NCBI GenBank assembly: GCA_905479075.1
Contig: CAJQLA010000008.1
Coordinates: 62,001-126,000, forward strand
DNA length: 64,000 nt
Source: an uncultured Gammaproteobacteria bacterium
Lineage (GTDB): Bacteria > Pseudomonadota > Gammaproteobacteria > Nitrosococcales > Methylophagaceae
Reading direction: 5' to 3'
Both the position numbers and the translations under genes were made by a program. Below, in pieces: positions 27,170 to 37,609 of this stretch (position 1 is the first letter of the stretch; each line of letters starts with the position of its first letter). The notes below the pieces were generated by a model. That model searched no databases. It had not been told where the DNA came from and was given only the letters and a program-made list of their open reading frames with translations.

Positions 27170-27910
27170 ATGGCAGAAACTGAGTCAACAAAGGCGTCGT
27201 TACTGACTGCATGGTGGCAAGGCCCATTAGGCCAGAGTGTTCTGGTGCAAGAACAACAGCTATTTCAGCGCTATTTGCCTTATTTTCACGGCTATTGCCA
27301 ACTGCAAGTGGGTGTCGCTGAAAATTTATTTCCTGAAATGCCAGCCCCAAAAATGCAGACGATTATGGCCCGTTCTGGTGATGTCGCTGGTCGCAGTATT
27401 GCTTTACCCTTCAAGTGCTATAGCATGGATACGGTGTTACTTAGTCATGTGCTTGAGTTTTCTACTGATGCCCATCAGGCATTGCGTGAGACTGAACGTA
27501 TTTTGGTTGGTGATGGAACATTAATTGTGACCGTGTTTAACCCCTGGAGCCTATGGGGTCTAAGACGTTTGTTTTCCCGAAAGAAAAATGCACCATGGGA
27601 TGGCCTTTTCTATAGTCAATCTAGGATAAAAGATTGGTTGTCATTGCTTAATTTTGATGTGATAGAAACAGAAAGGTTAATGTTTAGACCACCTATTGCC
27701 AATGAGAAATGGTTAAAAAGAACATCAAAACTAGATTCGTGGGGACAGCGATTCTGGCCGATATTTTCGGGTGTAACCGTGATTGTCGCGACGAAGAGAA
27801 CTATTCCATTAACGCCGGTTGAGCAACGCTGGAAAACTAAGCAATTCTTTCCAATAGGAAAATTGGTTACTAAACCTGTAACAAGAGAAAATATTGATGG
27901 CACAAGTTGA
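27170..27910 (+). CDS. yafS: YafS-like SAM-dependent methyltransferase
   Basis: A 246-residue class I methyltransferase-like protein. Motif I is weak ([12 protein letters not shown] in place of ExGxGxG), but the downstream acidic and [24 protein letters not shown] segments are typical of the Methyltransf_11 group. It sits between divergent gloB and rnhA exactly as E. coli yafS, which identifies it by synteny. Its stop overlaps rnhA by 14 bases. Substrate and reaction are not known. Confidence 0.82.
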   Translation: MAETESTKASLLTAWWQGPLGQSVLVQEQQLFQRYLPYFHGYCQLQVGVAENLFPEMPAPKMQTIMARSGDVAGRSIALPFKCYSMDTVLLSHVLEFSTDAHQALRETERILVGDGTLIVTVFNPWSLWGLRRLFSRKKNAPWDGLFYSQSRIKDWLSLLNFDVIETERLMFRPPIANEKWLKRTSKLDSWGQRFWPIFSGVTVIVATKRTIPLTPVEQRWKTKQFFPIGKLVTKPVTRENIDGTS

Positions 27911-28337
27911 AATATTTACCGATGGCGCATGCAGTGGTAATCCAGGTCCAGGTGGTTGGGGCGCTGTTATGCGTTCGAAGGGAATCGAAAAAGAGTTATC
28001 TGGTGCTGAGAAGGACACGACTAATAATCGCATGGAAATGATGGCCGTCATAGCCGGATTAGAAGCTTTAACACGTGATTGTGAAGTGAAAGTAGTGACT
28101 GATTCGCAGTATGTAATGAAAGGAATGATGGAATGGTTGCCGGGTTGGAAGAAGCGTAATTGGAAAACGGCAGCTAAGAAACCAGTTAAAAATGTTGATT
28201 TATGGCAGCGGCTAGAGAAAGCAGCAGAGCGGCATAGTATTGAGTGGGAATGGGTTCGAGGTCATCAAGGCCATATTGAGAATGAACGGGCAGACCAGTT
28301 GGCAGTGACAGCAAGAGAAGCTATAGCTGGGAAATAA
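27897..28337 (+). CDS. rnhA: Ribonuclease HI
   Basis: Degrades the RNA strand of RNA-DNA hybrids. The 146 residues carry the complete DEDD site: Asp9 in FTDGACSG, Glu47 in NRMEM, Asp69 in VTDSQY and Asp133 in RADQLA, one residue shifted from the E. coli numbering. The basic handle region [15 protein letters not shown] is present. ATG 27897 lies inside the end of yafS; a TTG one codon before is less likely. dnaQ follows 12 bp later as in other gammaproteobacteria. Confidence 0.98.
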   Translation: MAQVEIFTDGACSGNPGPGGWGAVMRSKGIEKELSGAEKDTTNNRMEMMAVIAGLEALTRDCEVKVVTDSQYVMKGMMEWLPGWKKRNWKTAAKKPVKNVDLWQRLEKAAERHSIEWEWVRGHQGHIENERADQLAVTAREAIAGK

Positions 28338-28349
28338 CTTAGGACACTA

Positions 28350-29093
28350 ATGGCAGAACTACAGATAAAAAGACAGGTCGTTTTAGATACAGAAACAACA
28401 GGTTTAAGCACGGCTGACGACCATCGTATTATCGAAATTGGTTGTGTAGAGCTGGTTAATCGTCGGCTGACAGGTAAAACATTCCATCAATATATCAATC
28501 CAGAAAGGGAGATTGATAGCGGTGCTATCGAAGTGCATGGTATTACCAACGAATCTTTAGCGGATAAGCCAAAATTTGTTGAAATTGTAGATGACTTTAT
28601 GCAGTTTATCGAAGGCGCTGAACTTGTTATCCACAATGCGGCTTTTGATGTCGGTTTTTTAGATCATGAACTGACAAAATTGCCTGATGAAGCTCGACGG
28701 ATAAAAGAGTCATGTACGATATTAGATACCTTAAAGCTAGCGCGAGATAAGCATCCTGGTCAAAAGAATAATCTTGATGCACTCTGCCGACGCTATGAAG
28801 TTGATAATTCAAATCGTGAATTGCATGGCGCTTTATTGGATGCCGAAATTTTAGCGGATGTTTATCTTGCTATGACAGGTGGTCAAGTCAGTATGTCATT
28901 GGCAGCTGATGATAATAGAGACAAAAAAATAAGCCATAACGAGACTGACACTCAACGCAATAAAAAACGTAAGCCCTTGCGTGTCATAAAAGCGGATCAA
29001 CAAGAGCTAGAAGCCCATCAACAAAAATTAGATCAATTAGAGAAAGCCAGCGGTGGCCAATGTGTTTGGTTACAGCAAACTAATAAACCTTAA
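28350..29093 (+). CDS. dnaQ: DNA polymerase III epsilon subunit (proofreading exonuclease)
   Basis: 3'-5' proofreading exonuclease of the replicative polymerase. The 247 residues have DEDDh motifs: Asp/Glu in VLDTETTGL (residues 12-17), Asp in HNAAFDVGFLDHEL near 95, and His/Asp in ELHGALLDAEILADVY near 160. The C-terminal 50 residues are charged and contain the alpha-binding tail. It overlaps nothing and follows rnhA by 12 bp, the E. coli arrangement but here co-directional. A heat-shock promoter for grpE lies right after its stop. Confidence 0.97.
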   Translation: MAELQIKRQVVLDTETTGLSTADDHRIIEIGCVELVNRRLTGKTFHQYINPEREIDSGAIEVHGITNESLADKPKFVEIVDDFMQFIEGAELVIHNAAFDVGFLDHELTKLPDEARRIKESCTILDTLKLARDKHPGQKNNLDALCRRYEVDNSNRELHGALLDAEILADVYLAMTGGQVSMSLAADDNRDKKISHNETDTQRNKKRKPLRVIKADQQELEAHQQKLDQLEKASGGQCVWLQQTNKP

Positions 29094-29128
29094 ATTACCT
29101 ACGATTTGACAAGAATTTACGGTTTTAG

Positions 29129-29156
29129 CTTGAAATAGACTTTTTTGACCCCAAAT
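29129..29156 (+). promoter_or_regulatory. Sigma-32 (RpoH)-type heat-shock promoter upstream of grpE
   Basis: CTTGAAA at 29129-29135, a 13-base spacer and CCCCAAAT at 29149-29156 match the sigma-32 consensus CTTGAAA-N(11-16)-CCCCATNT closely. It is 40 bases before the grpE ATG. No experimental support is visible in the sequence. Confidence 0.82.
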
Positions 29157-29195
29157 AGCAGACTTAACATCAAGCAATTTGGAAATATTGGAATC

Positions 29196-29744
29196 ATGAG
29201 TAACGAAGAAGTCGATAACAACCAAGCAGAAAATAGTGCTCCCGAAATGGAAGCGCAAAGTACGGATCAACAGTCAGACTCCCAAGATCCTACAGTGCTG
29301 TTAGAAGATGCACGCAATAAGGCGGATGAACATTGGAATGAATTACTCCGGGCGCGTGCTGATATGGAAAATCTACGACGTCGCCAAGCACGTGATTTAG
29401 AAAATGCCCATAAGCACGCCTTAGATAAGTTTGTTGCAGAATTATTGCCTATCTATGACAGCATGGAGTTAGGGTTTAATGCTTCAAAGGGTGAAAACGC
29501 ATCATTAGAAGATGTCCGTGAAGGCTTAGAAATGACCATGAAGATGTTCACAACATCTATCGGGAAGTTGGGTTTAGAGCAAATCGATCCAGAAGGCAAA
29601 GCCTTCGATCCCGATTTACATCAAGCAATGGCAATGCAACAAGTTGAGGGTGTAGAAGCAAACATAGTGATTAGTGTTGCTCAAAAAGGTTATCAATTTA
29701 ATGGCCGACTATTACGACCTGCGATGGTAGTTGTTTCGCAATAA
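29196..29744 (+). CDS. grpE: GrpE nucleotide exchange factor of the DnaK chaperone
   Basis: Co-chaperone that releases ADP from DnaK. The 182 residues have an acidic, Gln-rich disordered N-terminus (about 1-35), then a long coiled coil through WNELLRARADMENLRRRQARDLENAHKHALDKF, then the C-terminal beta domain with FDPDLHQAM and NGRLLRPAMVVVSQ. I chose ATG 29196 because GGAA lies before it and it gives the expected acidic start; a TTG 51 bases upstream would overlap the promoter. dnaK follows 107 bp later with its own sigma-32-like promoter. Confidence 0.97.
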   Translation: MSNEEVDNNQAENSAPEMEAQSTDQQSDSQDPTVLLEDARNKADEHWNELLRARADMENLRRRQARDLENAHKHALDKFVAELLPIYDSMELGFNASKGENASLEDVREGLEMTMKMFTTSIGKLGLEQIDPEGKAFDPDLHQAMAMQQVEGVEANIVISVAQKGYQFNGRLLRPAMVVVSQ

Positions 29745-29769
29745 AGTTAAGTCTCTGAGGCCAAAAGGG

Positions 29770-29794
29770 CTTGAAATTTATTTTTCATCCCCCA
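29770..29794 (+). promoter_or_regulatory. Sigma-32 (RpoH)-type heat-shock promoter upstream of dnaK
   Basis: CTTGAAA at 29770-29776, a 13-base spacer and CCCCA at 29790-29794 fit the heat-shock promoter consensus. It lies 57 bases before the dnaK ATG and would let dnaK be transcribed apart from grpE. Confidence 0.75.
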
Positions 29795-29851
29795 CCTAAG
29801 ACACATCAGCTGGATAAATCAGCAAAAATTTAAGAATGACGGAGAAGAACA

Positions 29852-31765
29852 ATGGGTAGAATTATAGGTATCGACTTAGGAACAACAAATTCCTGTGTTG
29901 CCGTACTAGAAGATGGTAAAGCACGTGTTATTGAAAATAGCGAAGGTGATCGTACGACACCATCGATAGTGGCTTTTACTAAAGATGATGAAGTATTGGT
30001 TGGGCAGTCAGCTAAACGCCAAGCAGTCACAAATCCTAATAACACATTATTTGCTATTAAACGTCTAATTGGACGTAAGTTTAAAGATAGTGTTGTTCAG
30101 CGCGATATTGATATGGTGCCATATAGTATCGTTGAAGCTGATAATGGTGACGCTTGGGTTGAAACTAACGGTAAAAAGCTTGCTCCGCCAGAAATTTCTG
30201 CACGTGTTTTAATGAAAATGAAAAAAACGGCAGAAGAATTTTTAGGTGAAGAAGTGACAGAAGCAGTTGTGACTGTTCCTGCTTACTTTAATGACTCACA
30301 ACGTCAAGCAACTAAAGATGCTGGTAAAATTGCCGGTCTTGATGTCAAACGTATTATCAATGAGCCAACAGCCGCAGCACTTGCTTATGGAATGGATAAG
30401 AAACGTGGCGACTCAACGGTTATTGTTTATGACTTAGGTGGTGGTACTTTTGACGTATCGGTCATCGAGATTGCTGACATTGAAGGCGAACACCAATTTG
30501 AAGTATTAGCGACTAACGGTGATACATTCCTAGGTGGTGAAGATTTCGATCAACGTATTATTGAATTCTTAGTAGATGAGTTCAAAAAAGATCAAGGCAT
30601 TGACTTAGCTAATGATCCTTTGGCATTACAACGTCTTAAAGATGCGGCTGAAAAAGCGAAAATCGAACTTTCTTCAAGCCAGCAAACAGACATCAACTTA
30701 CCGTATGTGACAGCTGATGCATCAGGCCCTAAACATATGGAAGTACGTTTAACACGTGCCAAACTTGAGTCTTTGGTTGAAGACTTGATTAAACGTAGTA
30801 TGGAACCTTGTAAAGTAGCACTTAAAGATGCTGGCTTATCAATGTCTGATATTGATGAAGTTATCTTAGTCGGTGGTCAAACAAGAATGCCGAAAGTGCA
30901 AGAAGCTGTTCAAGAACTATTTGGCAAAGAACCTCGTAAAGATGTTAACCCTGATGAAGCTGTTGCTTCGGGTGCAGCTATTCAAGCGGCTGTACTAGCT
31001 GGTGATGTTAAAGATGTCTTACTTCTTGACGTAACACCATTAAGTCTTGGTATCGAGACTATGGGTGGTGTCATGACTAAATTGGTTGAGAAAAATACAA
31101 CAATTCCGACAAAAGCGAATCAAGTATTCTCAACTGCTGAAGACAATCAGCCAGCAGTAACTATCCATGTTATGCAGGGTGAGCGTGAAATGGCGTCAGC
31201 GAATAAATCGCTAGGTCGTTTCGACTTATCTGATATTCCAGCTGCGCCACGTGGCCAGCCACAAATTGAAGTGACATTTGATATTGATGCTAACGGTATC
31301 TTGAACGTATCTGCTAAAGATAAAAATACCGGTAAAGAACAATCTATCGTTATTAAAGCATCAAGTGGTTTGTCTGACGATGAAGTTGAAAAAATGGTGC
31401 AAGATGCAGAAGCACATGCTGATGAAGATCGTAAGTTCCATGAACTTGTTACAGCGCGTAACCAAGCTGATGCATTAGTTCATACGACTGAAAAATCTAT
31501 CACGGAGTTGGGTGATAAATTAGACGCAACTGAAAAAGAAAAAATTGAAGCAGCCTTAGCAGATTTAAAAGAAGCACTAAAAGGTGAAGATAAAGATGAT
31601 ATCGAAGCCAAAACAACTGCTCTAGCTGAAGCATCTGCAAAATTAGCAGAGCAAGCTTATGCCGAAAATGCAGAAGCGGGTTCGACCACAGAAGATGCAA
31701 CAGAAGCGCAAGCTGATGATGTCGTCGATGCTGAGTTTGAAGAGGTTGATGACGATAAAAAATAA
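29852..31765 (+). CDS. dnaK: Chaperone protein DnaK (Hsp70)
   Basis: ATP-driven Hsp70 chaperone of the cytosol. The 637 residues equal the family length. The ATPase domain has [13 protein letters not shown] at the start, [13 protein letters not shown] near 193, and [12 protein letters not shown] near 340. The linker [18 protein letters not shown] (about 388) leads to the substrate-binding domain. The C-terminus ends in the acidic [11 protein letters not shown] motif typical of gammaproteobacteria. A strong 12-bp hairpin follows the stop before dnaJ. Confidence 0.99.
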   Translation: MGRIIGIDLGTTNSCVAVLEDGKARVIENSEGDRTTPSIVAFTKDDEVLVGQSAKRQAVTNPNNTLFAIKRLIGRKFKDSVVQRDIDMVPYSIVEADNGDAWVETNGKKLAPPEISARVLMKMKKTAEEFLGEEVTEAVVTVPAYFNDSQRQATKDAGKIAGLDVKRIINEPTAAALAYGMDKKRGDSTVIVYDLGGGTFDVSVIEIADIEGEHQFEVLATNGDTFLGGEDFDQRIIEFLVDEFKKDQGIDLANDPLALQRLKDAAEKAKIELSSSQQTDINLPYVTADASGPKHMEVRLTRAKLESLVEDLIKRSMEPCKVALKDAGLSMSDIDEVILVGGQTRMPKVQEAVQELFGKEPRKDVNPDEAVASGAAIQAAVLAGDVKDVLLLDVTPLSLGIETMGGVMTKLVEKNTTIPTKANQVFSTAEDNQPAVTIHVMQGEREMASANKSLGRFDLSDIPAAPRGQPQIEVTFDIDANGILNVSAKDKNTGKEQSIVIKASSGLSDDEVEKMVQDAEAHADEDRKFHELVTARNQADALVHTTEKSITELGDKLDATEKEKIEAALADLKEALKGEDKDDIEAKTTALAEASAKLAEQAYAENAEAGSTTEDATEAQADDVVDAEFEEVDDDKK

Positions 31766-31788
31766 CTTTACTGTATGATTATTTTTTA

Positions 31789-31824
31789 AAAACAGGCGTG
31801 GGGAGACTCACGCCTGTTTTATTG
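31789..31824 (+). terminator. Strong hairpin between dnaK and dnaJ (terminator or attenuator)
   Basis: AAAACAGGCGTG at 31789-31800 pairs perfectly with CACGCCTGTTTT at 31809-31820, with the descending arm ending in TTTT. It should reduce read-through from dnaK into dnaJ and so lower DnaJ relative to DnaK. Confidence 0.8.
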
Positions 31825-31851
31825 TTCAATACAATAAAAGACAAGTGAAAA

Positions 31852-32967
31852 ATGGCAAAACAAGATTTTTATGAAGTATTAGGCGTTTCACGTACCGCGA
31901 CTGAAGCTGAAATTAAAAAAGCTTATCGTCGTATGGCAATGAAATATCATCCAGATCGTAATGCTGATGATGCCGATACGGAAGAAAAATTCAAAGAGGC
32001 CAAAGAAGCCTACGAGATTTTGTCGGATCCTCAAAAGCGTGCGGCTTATGACCAGTTTGGTCACGCAGGTGTTGATCAGTCTGCCGGCGGTGGCCGTGGT
32101 GGCGCTGGTGGTTTTAGTGATATTTTCGGCGATGTCTTTAACGACATTTTTGGTGGATCTGGTGGTGGTCGACAGGGCGGTGGCTATCGCGGAGCTGATT
32201 TACGTTATCACTTAGAATTGTCTTTAGAGGATGCTGTATCAGGCACAACAGTTCAGATCCGTATTCCTGTTCGTGTCGAATGTAAAACCTGTGATGGTAG
32301 TGGTGCTAAGAAAGGCACACAACCTGTTACCTGTACGACTTGTGGTGGTCACGGGCAAGTTCGGATGCAACAGGGCTTCTTTTCTGTACAACAACCTTGC
32401 CCACATTGTCGTGGTACAGGCAAGATGATCGCATCACCATGTTCAGATTGCCATGGTGAAGGTCAAATTCAAGAACATAAAACACTGTCAGTGAAAGTGC
32501 CTGCTGGGGTTGATACCGGTGATCGTATTCGTCTATCTGGTGAAGGTGAGCCAGGGCAAGGTGGTGCAGGGCCTGGTGACTTATATGTAGAAGTCCAAGT
32601 CAAAAAACACGATGTATTTACACGTGATGATAATAATTTATTCTGTGAAGTACCTATTTCCTTTGTCACTGCATCATTAGGTGGAGAAATGGAAGTGCCA
32701 ACGCTGTCAAGTAAGGCAACACTGAAAGTACCTGAGGGTACGCAAACAGGACAACAGTTTAGATTACGCGGCAAAGGTGTTACCTCTGTCCGTGGTGGTG
32801 CTACCGGTGATTTGTTATGTCGGGTTGTAGTCGAAACTCCGGTAAAATTATCTAAAAAACAAAAAGAATTACTACAAGAGTTTGAACAAACTTTGGAAGG
32901 TAGTCATAGTAAGCACAGTCCGAAACATAGTTCATGGTTGGATGCTGTTAAAGAATTCTTTGAATAA
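31852..32967 (+). CDS. dnaJ: Chaperone protein DnaJ (Hsp40)
   Basis: Type I J-protein that stimulates DnaK ATPase and binds unfolded clients. The 371 residues show the J domain with HPD in [11 protein letters not shown] (near residue 32), a Gly-rich stretch near 75-110, four CxxCxGxG-like zinc repeats between about 145 and 210 ([33 protein letters not shown]), and the C-terminal beta domains. dapB starts 12 bp after its stop, so the two share a transcript. Confidence 0.99.
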   Translation: MAKQDFYEVLGVSRTATEAEIKKAYRRMAMKYHPDRNADDADTEEKFKEAKEAYEILSDPQKRAAYDQFGHAGVDQSAGGGRGGAGGFSDIFGDVFNDIFGGSGGGRQGGGYRGADLRYHLELSLEDAVSGTTVQIRIPVRVECKTCDGSGAKKGTQPVTCTTCGGHGQVRMQQGFFSVQQPCPHCRGTGKMIASPCSDCHGEGQIQEHKTLSVKVPAGVDTGDRIRLSGEGEPGQGGAGPGDLYVEVQVKKHDVFTRDDNNLFCEVPISFVTASLGGEMEVPTLSSKATLKVPEGTQTGQQFRLRGKGVTSVRGGATGDLLCRVVVETPVKLSKKQKELLQEFEQTLEGSHSKHSPKHSSWLDAVKEFFE

Positions 32968-33789
<822 letters not shown>

Positions 33790-33816
33790 TAAGGTACCAG
33801 TCGACTTGAGATCGTT

Positions 33817-34392
33817 CTAGTAACGATCCGCTGTTTGTTGGGCTTTTTTTGCTGCCTCATCATTACCTGCAAGCATATTAATTTGTGCGATCAGTAACCA
33901 AAACCGACGTAATTGTTGTTGTTGCCCTTGTACTATCGACACACCTTTTAAGGCAACGTGCTCAGCTAATTTATAGTCTTCCAAATCGCGGTGGCTTTCA
34001 GCCAGCTTGTAATAAACCTCTGGATCACGTGGTGCAATTCTTTGTGCGCGTTGTAGCGTATTCTGAGCGGATTGATAATCCCCTTGCTGTTGTGACTGCT
34101 CAGCAGCATCCAAAAGAGCGATAACAGCATCACTCTGTTGTTCTTGTGTAATGCTAGTTGGAGATTGTGGCACGATTGCTTTATTGACAGGTTCAGAGGG
34201 AATATAAACTGGGTCAGGTCTAACAACAGGTTCAGGGCTTTTCTCTGTTATGACTATAGTAGGAGAAGATGGTGTCGGCATTTGAGTTATCTGTGGCGTA
34301 GTACTACATGCACTGATAACACAGATTAGTCCAACAACTGACCATCGTTGAAAGGGTTTAGCCGTGGTGTAAAATGAAAATGAGTTAGGCAT
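33817..34392 (-). CDS. TPR-repeat lipoprotein, function unknown
   Basis: A 191-residue predicted lipoprotein. The signal peptide has a basic start, a hydrophobic core (about 17-27) and an ISAC lipobox with Cys29. A Pro/Ser/Thr-rich linker (about 32-80) is followed by TPR-type helices, seen as AEQSQQQGDYQSAQNTLQRAQRIAPRDPEVYYKLAESHRDLEDY. It lies on the same strand just downstream of the PBP1B gene (26-bp gap), so it may be co-transcribed with it. A TPR lipoprotein beside PBP1B recalls regulators of peptidoglycan synthesis such as LpoB or NlpI by position only; homology is not shown. Confidence 0.8.
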   Translation of the reverse strand: MPNSFSFYTTAKPFQRWSVVGLICVISACSTTPQITQMPTPSSPTIVITEKSPEPVVRPDPVYIPSEPVNKAIVPQSPTSITQEQQSDAVIALLDAAEQSQQQGDYQSAQNTLQRAQRIAPRDPEVYYKLAESHRDLEDYKLAEHVALKGVSIVQGQQQQLRRFWLLIAQINMLAGNDEAAKKAQQTADRY

Positions 34393-34418
34393 AAGTTAGT
34401 GTTCTATATTTGAGTCAA

Positions 34419-36758
34419 TTATCGAAACCAGCGGTTAAACCAATCAAGTGATGGTTTGATAAATTCTTGCACATTATTTCGGGCACAGTCTGTTTTTTCT
34501 GTGGGTGCCTGTCCAATTATAAATGGCATAGGTTGTGCTCCTATGCAGTTTTCAGCAGAGACAAGTCCAGTTTGTTGATCTATCCATAAGTAGTCAATAC
34601 CTTCTGGCGCAGCGGCGATAAAGGGCGTTAGTACTTCTTTCGACATGTATTCTGTCCAAGCGCGTAATGCACCTGACGATCCTGTAAATGGCAAGCTCTG
34701 ATTGTCATCCAAACCTAGCCAAGTCACAGCAAGACGATTCCCTGCAAAGCCAGCAAACCAGCTATCACGTTGTTGATCGGATGTCCCAGTTTTACCTGCG
34801 ATATTAATCGAATCAGGAATACTATAATAGATAGATCGTGCAGTACCGACCCTTGCGGTTTCTTGCAAAATATATTGTAGAAGATGGATGGTTTTGCCAT
34901 CAATGGTTTGTTCTAATTGGAAGGGGTAACGAGATAATGCTTGTCCTGAACTATCAGTTACTAGGCGAATGGCACGTAAAGGCATTTGAAACCCGTTTGA
35001 TGCGATCGTTTGGTACATAGTAGCGATTTCAAGCGGTGATAAACCCTGTGCGCCGAGTAGCAAAGAGGGGTAAGGATCAATATGTTTGTTCACACCAAGT
35101 CGTTGCAGGGTGTCGATGACGTTTGTTAATCCAAGCACCATGCCCAGGCGAGCGGTTGATAGGTTATATGAGCGTGACAAGGCGTAGTGTAATTGCACGT
35201 TGCCATGGGATTGATGATCAAAGTTTTCCGGCTGCCAGGCTAGACCGCTTTCCATCAGCAATTCAAAGGGTGAATCATCAAGTGGACTGGCTAGGTGGTA
35301 GCCATTCTCAAGTGCTGTTAAATAAACAGCGGGTTTAACTAATGAACCAATAGGTCGCTCTGTATCAAGGGCTCTATTAAAACCTTGGTAACGTGTTTCA
35401 CGACCACCAATAACGGCTAATACTTCACCTGTTTGAGGCTCAGTCACAATCATACTGCCTTGCAATCCTCCAACTTTCTCACCGTAGTGTTTCTCTAAAG
35501 ATTCGATCGTTTTGACTAAGGCTTTTTCTGCTTTACTTTGACTGATTGGATTTAGGTTGGTGAAAACACGCAGGCCTTCTGAGTTGAGATCCTTCTCATC
35601 ATAGTCTTCGCGTAATTGGCGTTTGACTAAGTCTAAATAAGCGGGATAGGCACCTTTTAATAAACTCGCTTGCTTAACGACCGCTAATTTAGATTGTGAG
35701 GCCTCAAGATAAGTCGGTTTATCGATGACTTCTTGTTTGTATAATTCACTTAGGACTAGGTTACGTCTTGCTAAGGCACGCTCCGGATGCTGCCTTGGAT
35801 TTAGATAAGATGGCCCTTTAACCAGTCCCGCAAGCATGGCGAGTTGAGGTAGTGTCAATTCTGATATAGGCCGTGCAAAATAGTATTGAGCTGCTAAGCC
35901 GAAGCCGTGAATTGCGCGAGAGCCTTCTTGGCCTAAGTAAACTTCGTTCAGGTAGGCTTCTAAAATTTCCTCTTTGCTGTAATGCAGCTCCAATAATAAG
36001 GCCATTGGTATTTCTAGTAACTTACGTGCCAGAGTTCGATCGGCAGTAAGATAAAAGTTTTTAATGAGTTGCTGGGTCAGTGTGCTTCCACCTTGAATAA
36101 AGCGACCGGCTTTAATATTCGCCAACATGGCACGGCTAATACCCCGGATTGATATACCGGGGTGTCGATAAAAACTTTTATCTTCGATGGCAATCAGCGC
36201 TTGTTTGAGTTCATCAGGTGCTTCTTCAAGACGTATTAAGTCACGATCTTCATTGTTTAAGGGGTAAATCCCACCAACTAATATTGGTTCAAGACGGGTT
36301 AGCGCAATGGCTTGTCCATGATAATTTTCTAACTTAGTGATCTTTGAACCTGAAAAACTGAGCATTAATTTCTGTGTTGGTTCTGAACCATCAGAAAATT
36401 GGAAACCTCGAGTATGAATAATGGCTCTTGTTCTTGAAAGTTCGACTTGTCCGGGTGATATTGCTTTGTTGACAAATTTATAGCCTAAACCACGAAGTTC
36501 TATTTTGAGATCATCAATACTGAGATCTAAACCGGAATAGAGCTCTAAAGGTCTTGCATAAACTTTGGCAGGTACTGCCCAACGCTTACCCTCAAACTGA
36601 GCTCGAATATGGAAATCTAAATAGGCCAATCCCAAGACAGACAAAAATAAAAATATAAAGATGAGTTTAGGCAATAAGCCTAAGGTTTTATTACTTGATT
36701 TGGCTTCAGTCGTTTTTTTTGCTTTACGTGACGTCTTGGTTACTTTTTTTGTGGCCAT
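34419..36758 (-). CDS. mrcB: Penicillin-binding protein 1B (bifunctional class A PBP)
   Basis: Peptidoglycan glycosyltransferase and transpeptidase anchored in the inner membrane. The 779 residues have a Lys/Thr-rich cytosolic start, a transmembrane segment (about 30-50), the UB2H-like domain, the GT51 motifs EDKSFYRHPGIS and GGSTLTQQLIKNFYL and the RKLLEIPMALLLE block, and a transpeptidase domain with SRSYNLSTARLG (SxN) and KTGTSDQQRD. I chose ATG 36758; an in-frame TTG at 36794 is possible. The UB2H region indicates 1B rather than 1A. Upstream is 267 bp of spacer shared with the divergent thioredoxin-like gene. Confidence 0.95.
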   Translation of the reverse strand: MATKKVTKTSRKAKKTTEAKSSNKTLGLLPKLIFIFLFLSVLGLAYLDFHIRAQFEGKRWAVPAKVYARPLELYSGLDLSIDDLKIELRGLGYKFVNKAISPGQVELSRTRAIIHTRGFQFSDGSEPTQKLMLSFSGSKITKLENYHGQAIALTRLEPILVGGIYPLNNEDRDLIRLEEAPDELKQALIAIEDKSFYRHPGISIRGISRAMLANIKAGRFIQGGSTLTQQLIKNFYLTADRTLARKLLEIPMALLLELHYSKEEILEAYLNEVYLGQEGSRAIHGFGLAAQYYFARPISELTLPQLAMLAGLVKGPSYLNPRQHPERALARRNLVLSELYKQEVIDKPTYLEASQSKLAVVKQASLLKGAYPAYLDLVKRQLREDYDEKDLNSEGLRVFTNLNPISQSKAEKALVKTIESLEKHYGEKVGGLQGSMIVTEPQTGEVLAVIGGRETRYQGFNRALDTERPIGSLVKPAVYLTALENGYHLASPLDDSPFELLMESGLAWQPENFDHQSHGNVQLHYALSRSYNLSTARLGMVLGLTNVIDTLQRLGVNKHIDPYPSLLLGAQGLSPLEIATMYQTIASNGFQMPLRAIRLVTDSSGQALSRYPFQLEQTIDGKTIHLLQYILQETARVGTARSIYYSIPDSINIAGKTGTSDQQRDSWFAGFAGNRLAVTWLGLDDNQSLPFTGSSGALRAWTEYMSKEVLTPFIAAAPEGIDYLWIDQQTGLVSAENCIGAQPMPFIIGQAPTEKTDCARNNVQEFIKPSLDWFNRWFR

Positions 36759-37025
36759 AGTTTTTAAATGAATATTGTCCTGAAACAGCTTCAAGGAGCA
36801 GTATGTATTTTAGATACAACTTGATGCATTCAGTTCATTGATTTGGTGATGTTAACAGAGTGAGTAAAATAGTGAAGAGATTCGTTGACAGCCATTTAGA
36901 CTTGGCCCTCGCGCTGTTAAGGAAAATCTGCTAAAATTCATGGTTCTGATATAGTTCAATAAACGGTCTCATTTCCTCGCTAAATTTTTGCCGGAGAGTA
37001 TGGGGCATGACTTAAGCGGGAGCCT

Positions 37026-37583
37026 ATGGTTAGTTTAGAAACGCCGGTATGTGAATTTGGTTTGCCAGCCATTGATTTTTCATTGCCTGGAACAGATAGC
37101 GAAGTATGGACATTAGATGACTGCCGAGGTGAAAACGGTCTATTAGTCATGTTTATCTGTAATCACTGCCCCTATGTGAAAGCCATACTTGATCGATTAG
37201 TGAGAGATGCTGCTGAATTAAAGCGTTATGGTATGAACACTGTAGCGATCATGTCGAATGACGTTAATGACTATCCCGAAGATTCTTTTGACAATATGCA
37301 AGGCATAGCAAAAGAAAACAATTTCCCCTTCCCTTATCTACTAGATGAAACACAGCAAATAGCCCAAGCTTATGGCGCTGTTTGCACCCCTGATTTCTTT
37401 GGTTATAACAAAGATCTCCAATTGCAGTACCGTGGCCGCTTTGATGAAAGTAAAAAATTAGCAGCTGCACCCGATGTACGACGTGACTTATTTGAAGCCA
37501 TGAAAATGGTGGCAGAGACAGGTCAAGGTCCAGAACAACAAATCCCAAGTATGGGCTGCTCGATTAAGTGGCGAGCAGCTTGA
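37026..37583 (+). CDS. Thioredoxin-like (AhpC/TSA-type) redox protein
   Basis: A 185-residue redoxin of the thioredoxin superfamily. FICNHCPYVKAI near residue 45 carries a CxxC (CNHC) redox motif; VNDYPEDSFDNM, FPFPYLLDETQQIAQAYGAVCTPDFF and the C-terminal Cys region are typical of the AhpC/TSA 'thioredoxin family protein' group. There is no signal peptide, so it is cytosolic. GGGAG lies 6 bases before ATG. It precedes tkt by 26 bp and may share its transcript. Its partner and substrate are unknown. Confidence 0.85.
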   Translation: MVSLETPVCEFGLPAIDFSLPGTDSEVWTLDDCRGENGLLVMFICNHCPYVKAILDRLVRDAAELKRYGMNTVAIMSNDVNDYPEDSFDNMQGIAKENNFPFPYLLDETQQIAQAYGAVCTPDFFGYNKDLQLQYRGRFDESKKLAAAPDVRRDLFEAMKMVAETGQGPEQQIPSMGCSIKWRAA

Positions 37584-37609
37584 TTATTTATTTAACAGGA
37601 GAATCGTAG

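Noticed and set aside
33810..33828. Bidirectional terminator between dapB and the TPR gene
   Set aside because: The 7-bp stem overlaps the TPR stop codon and has no T-run on either strand.
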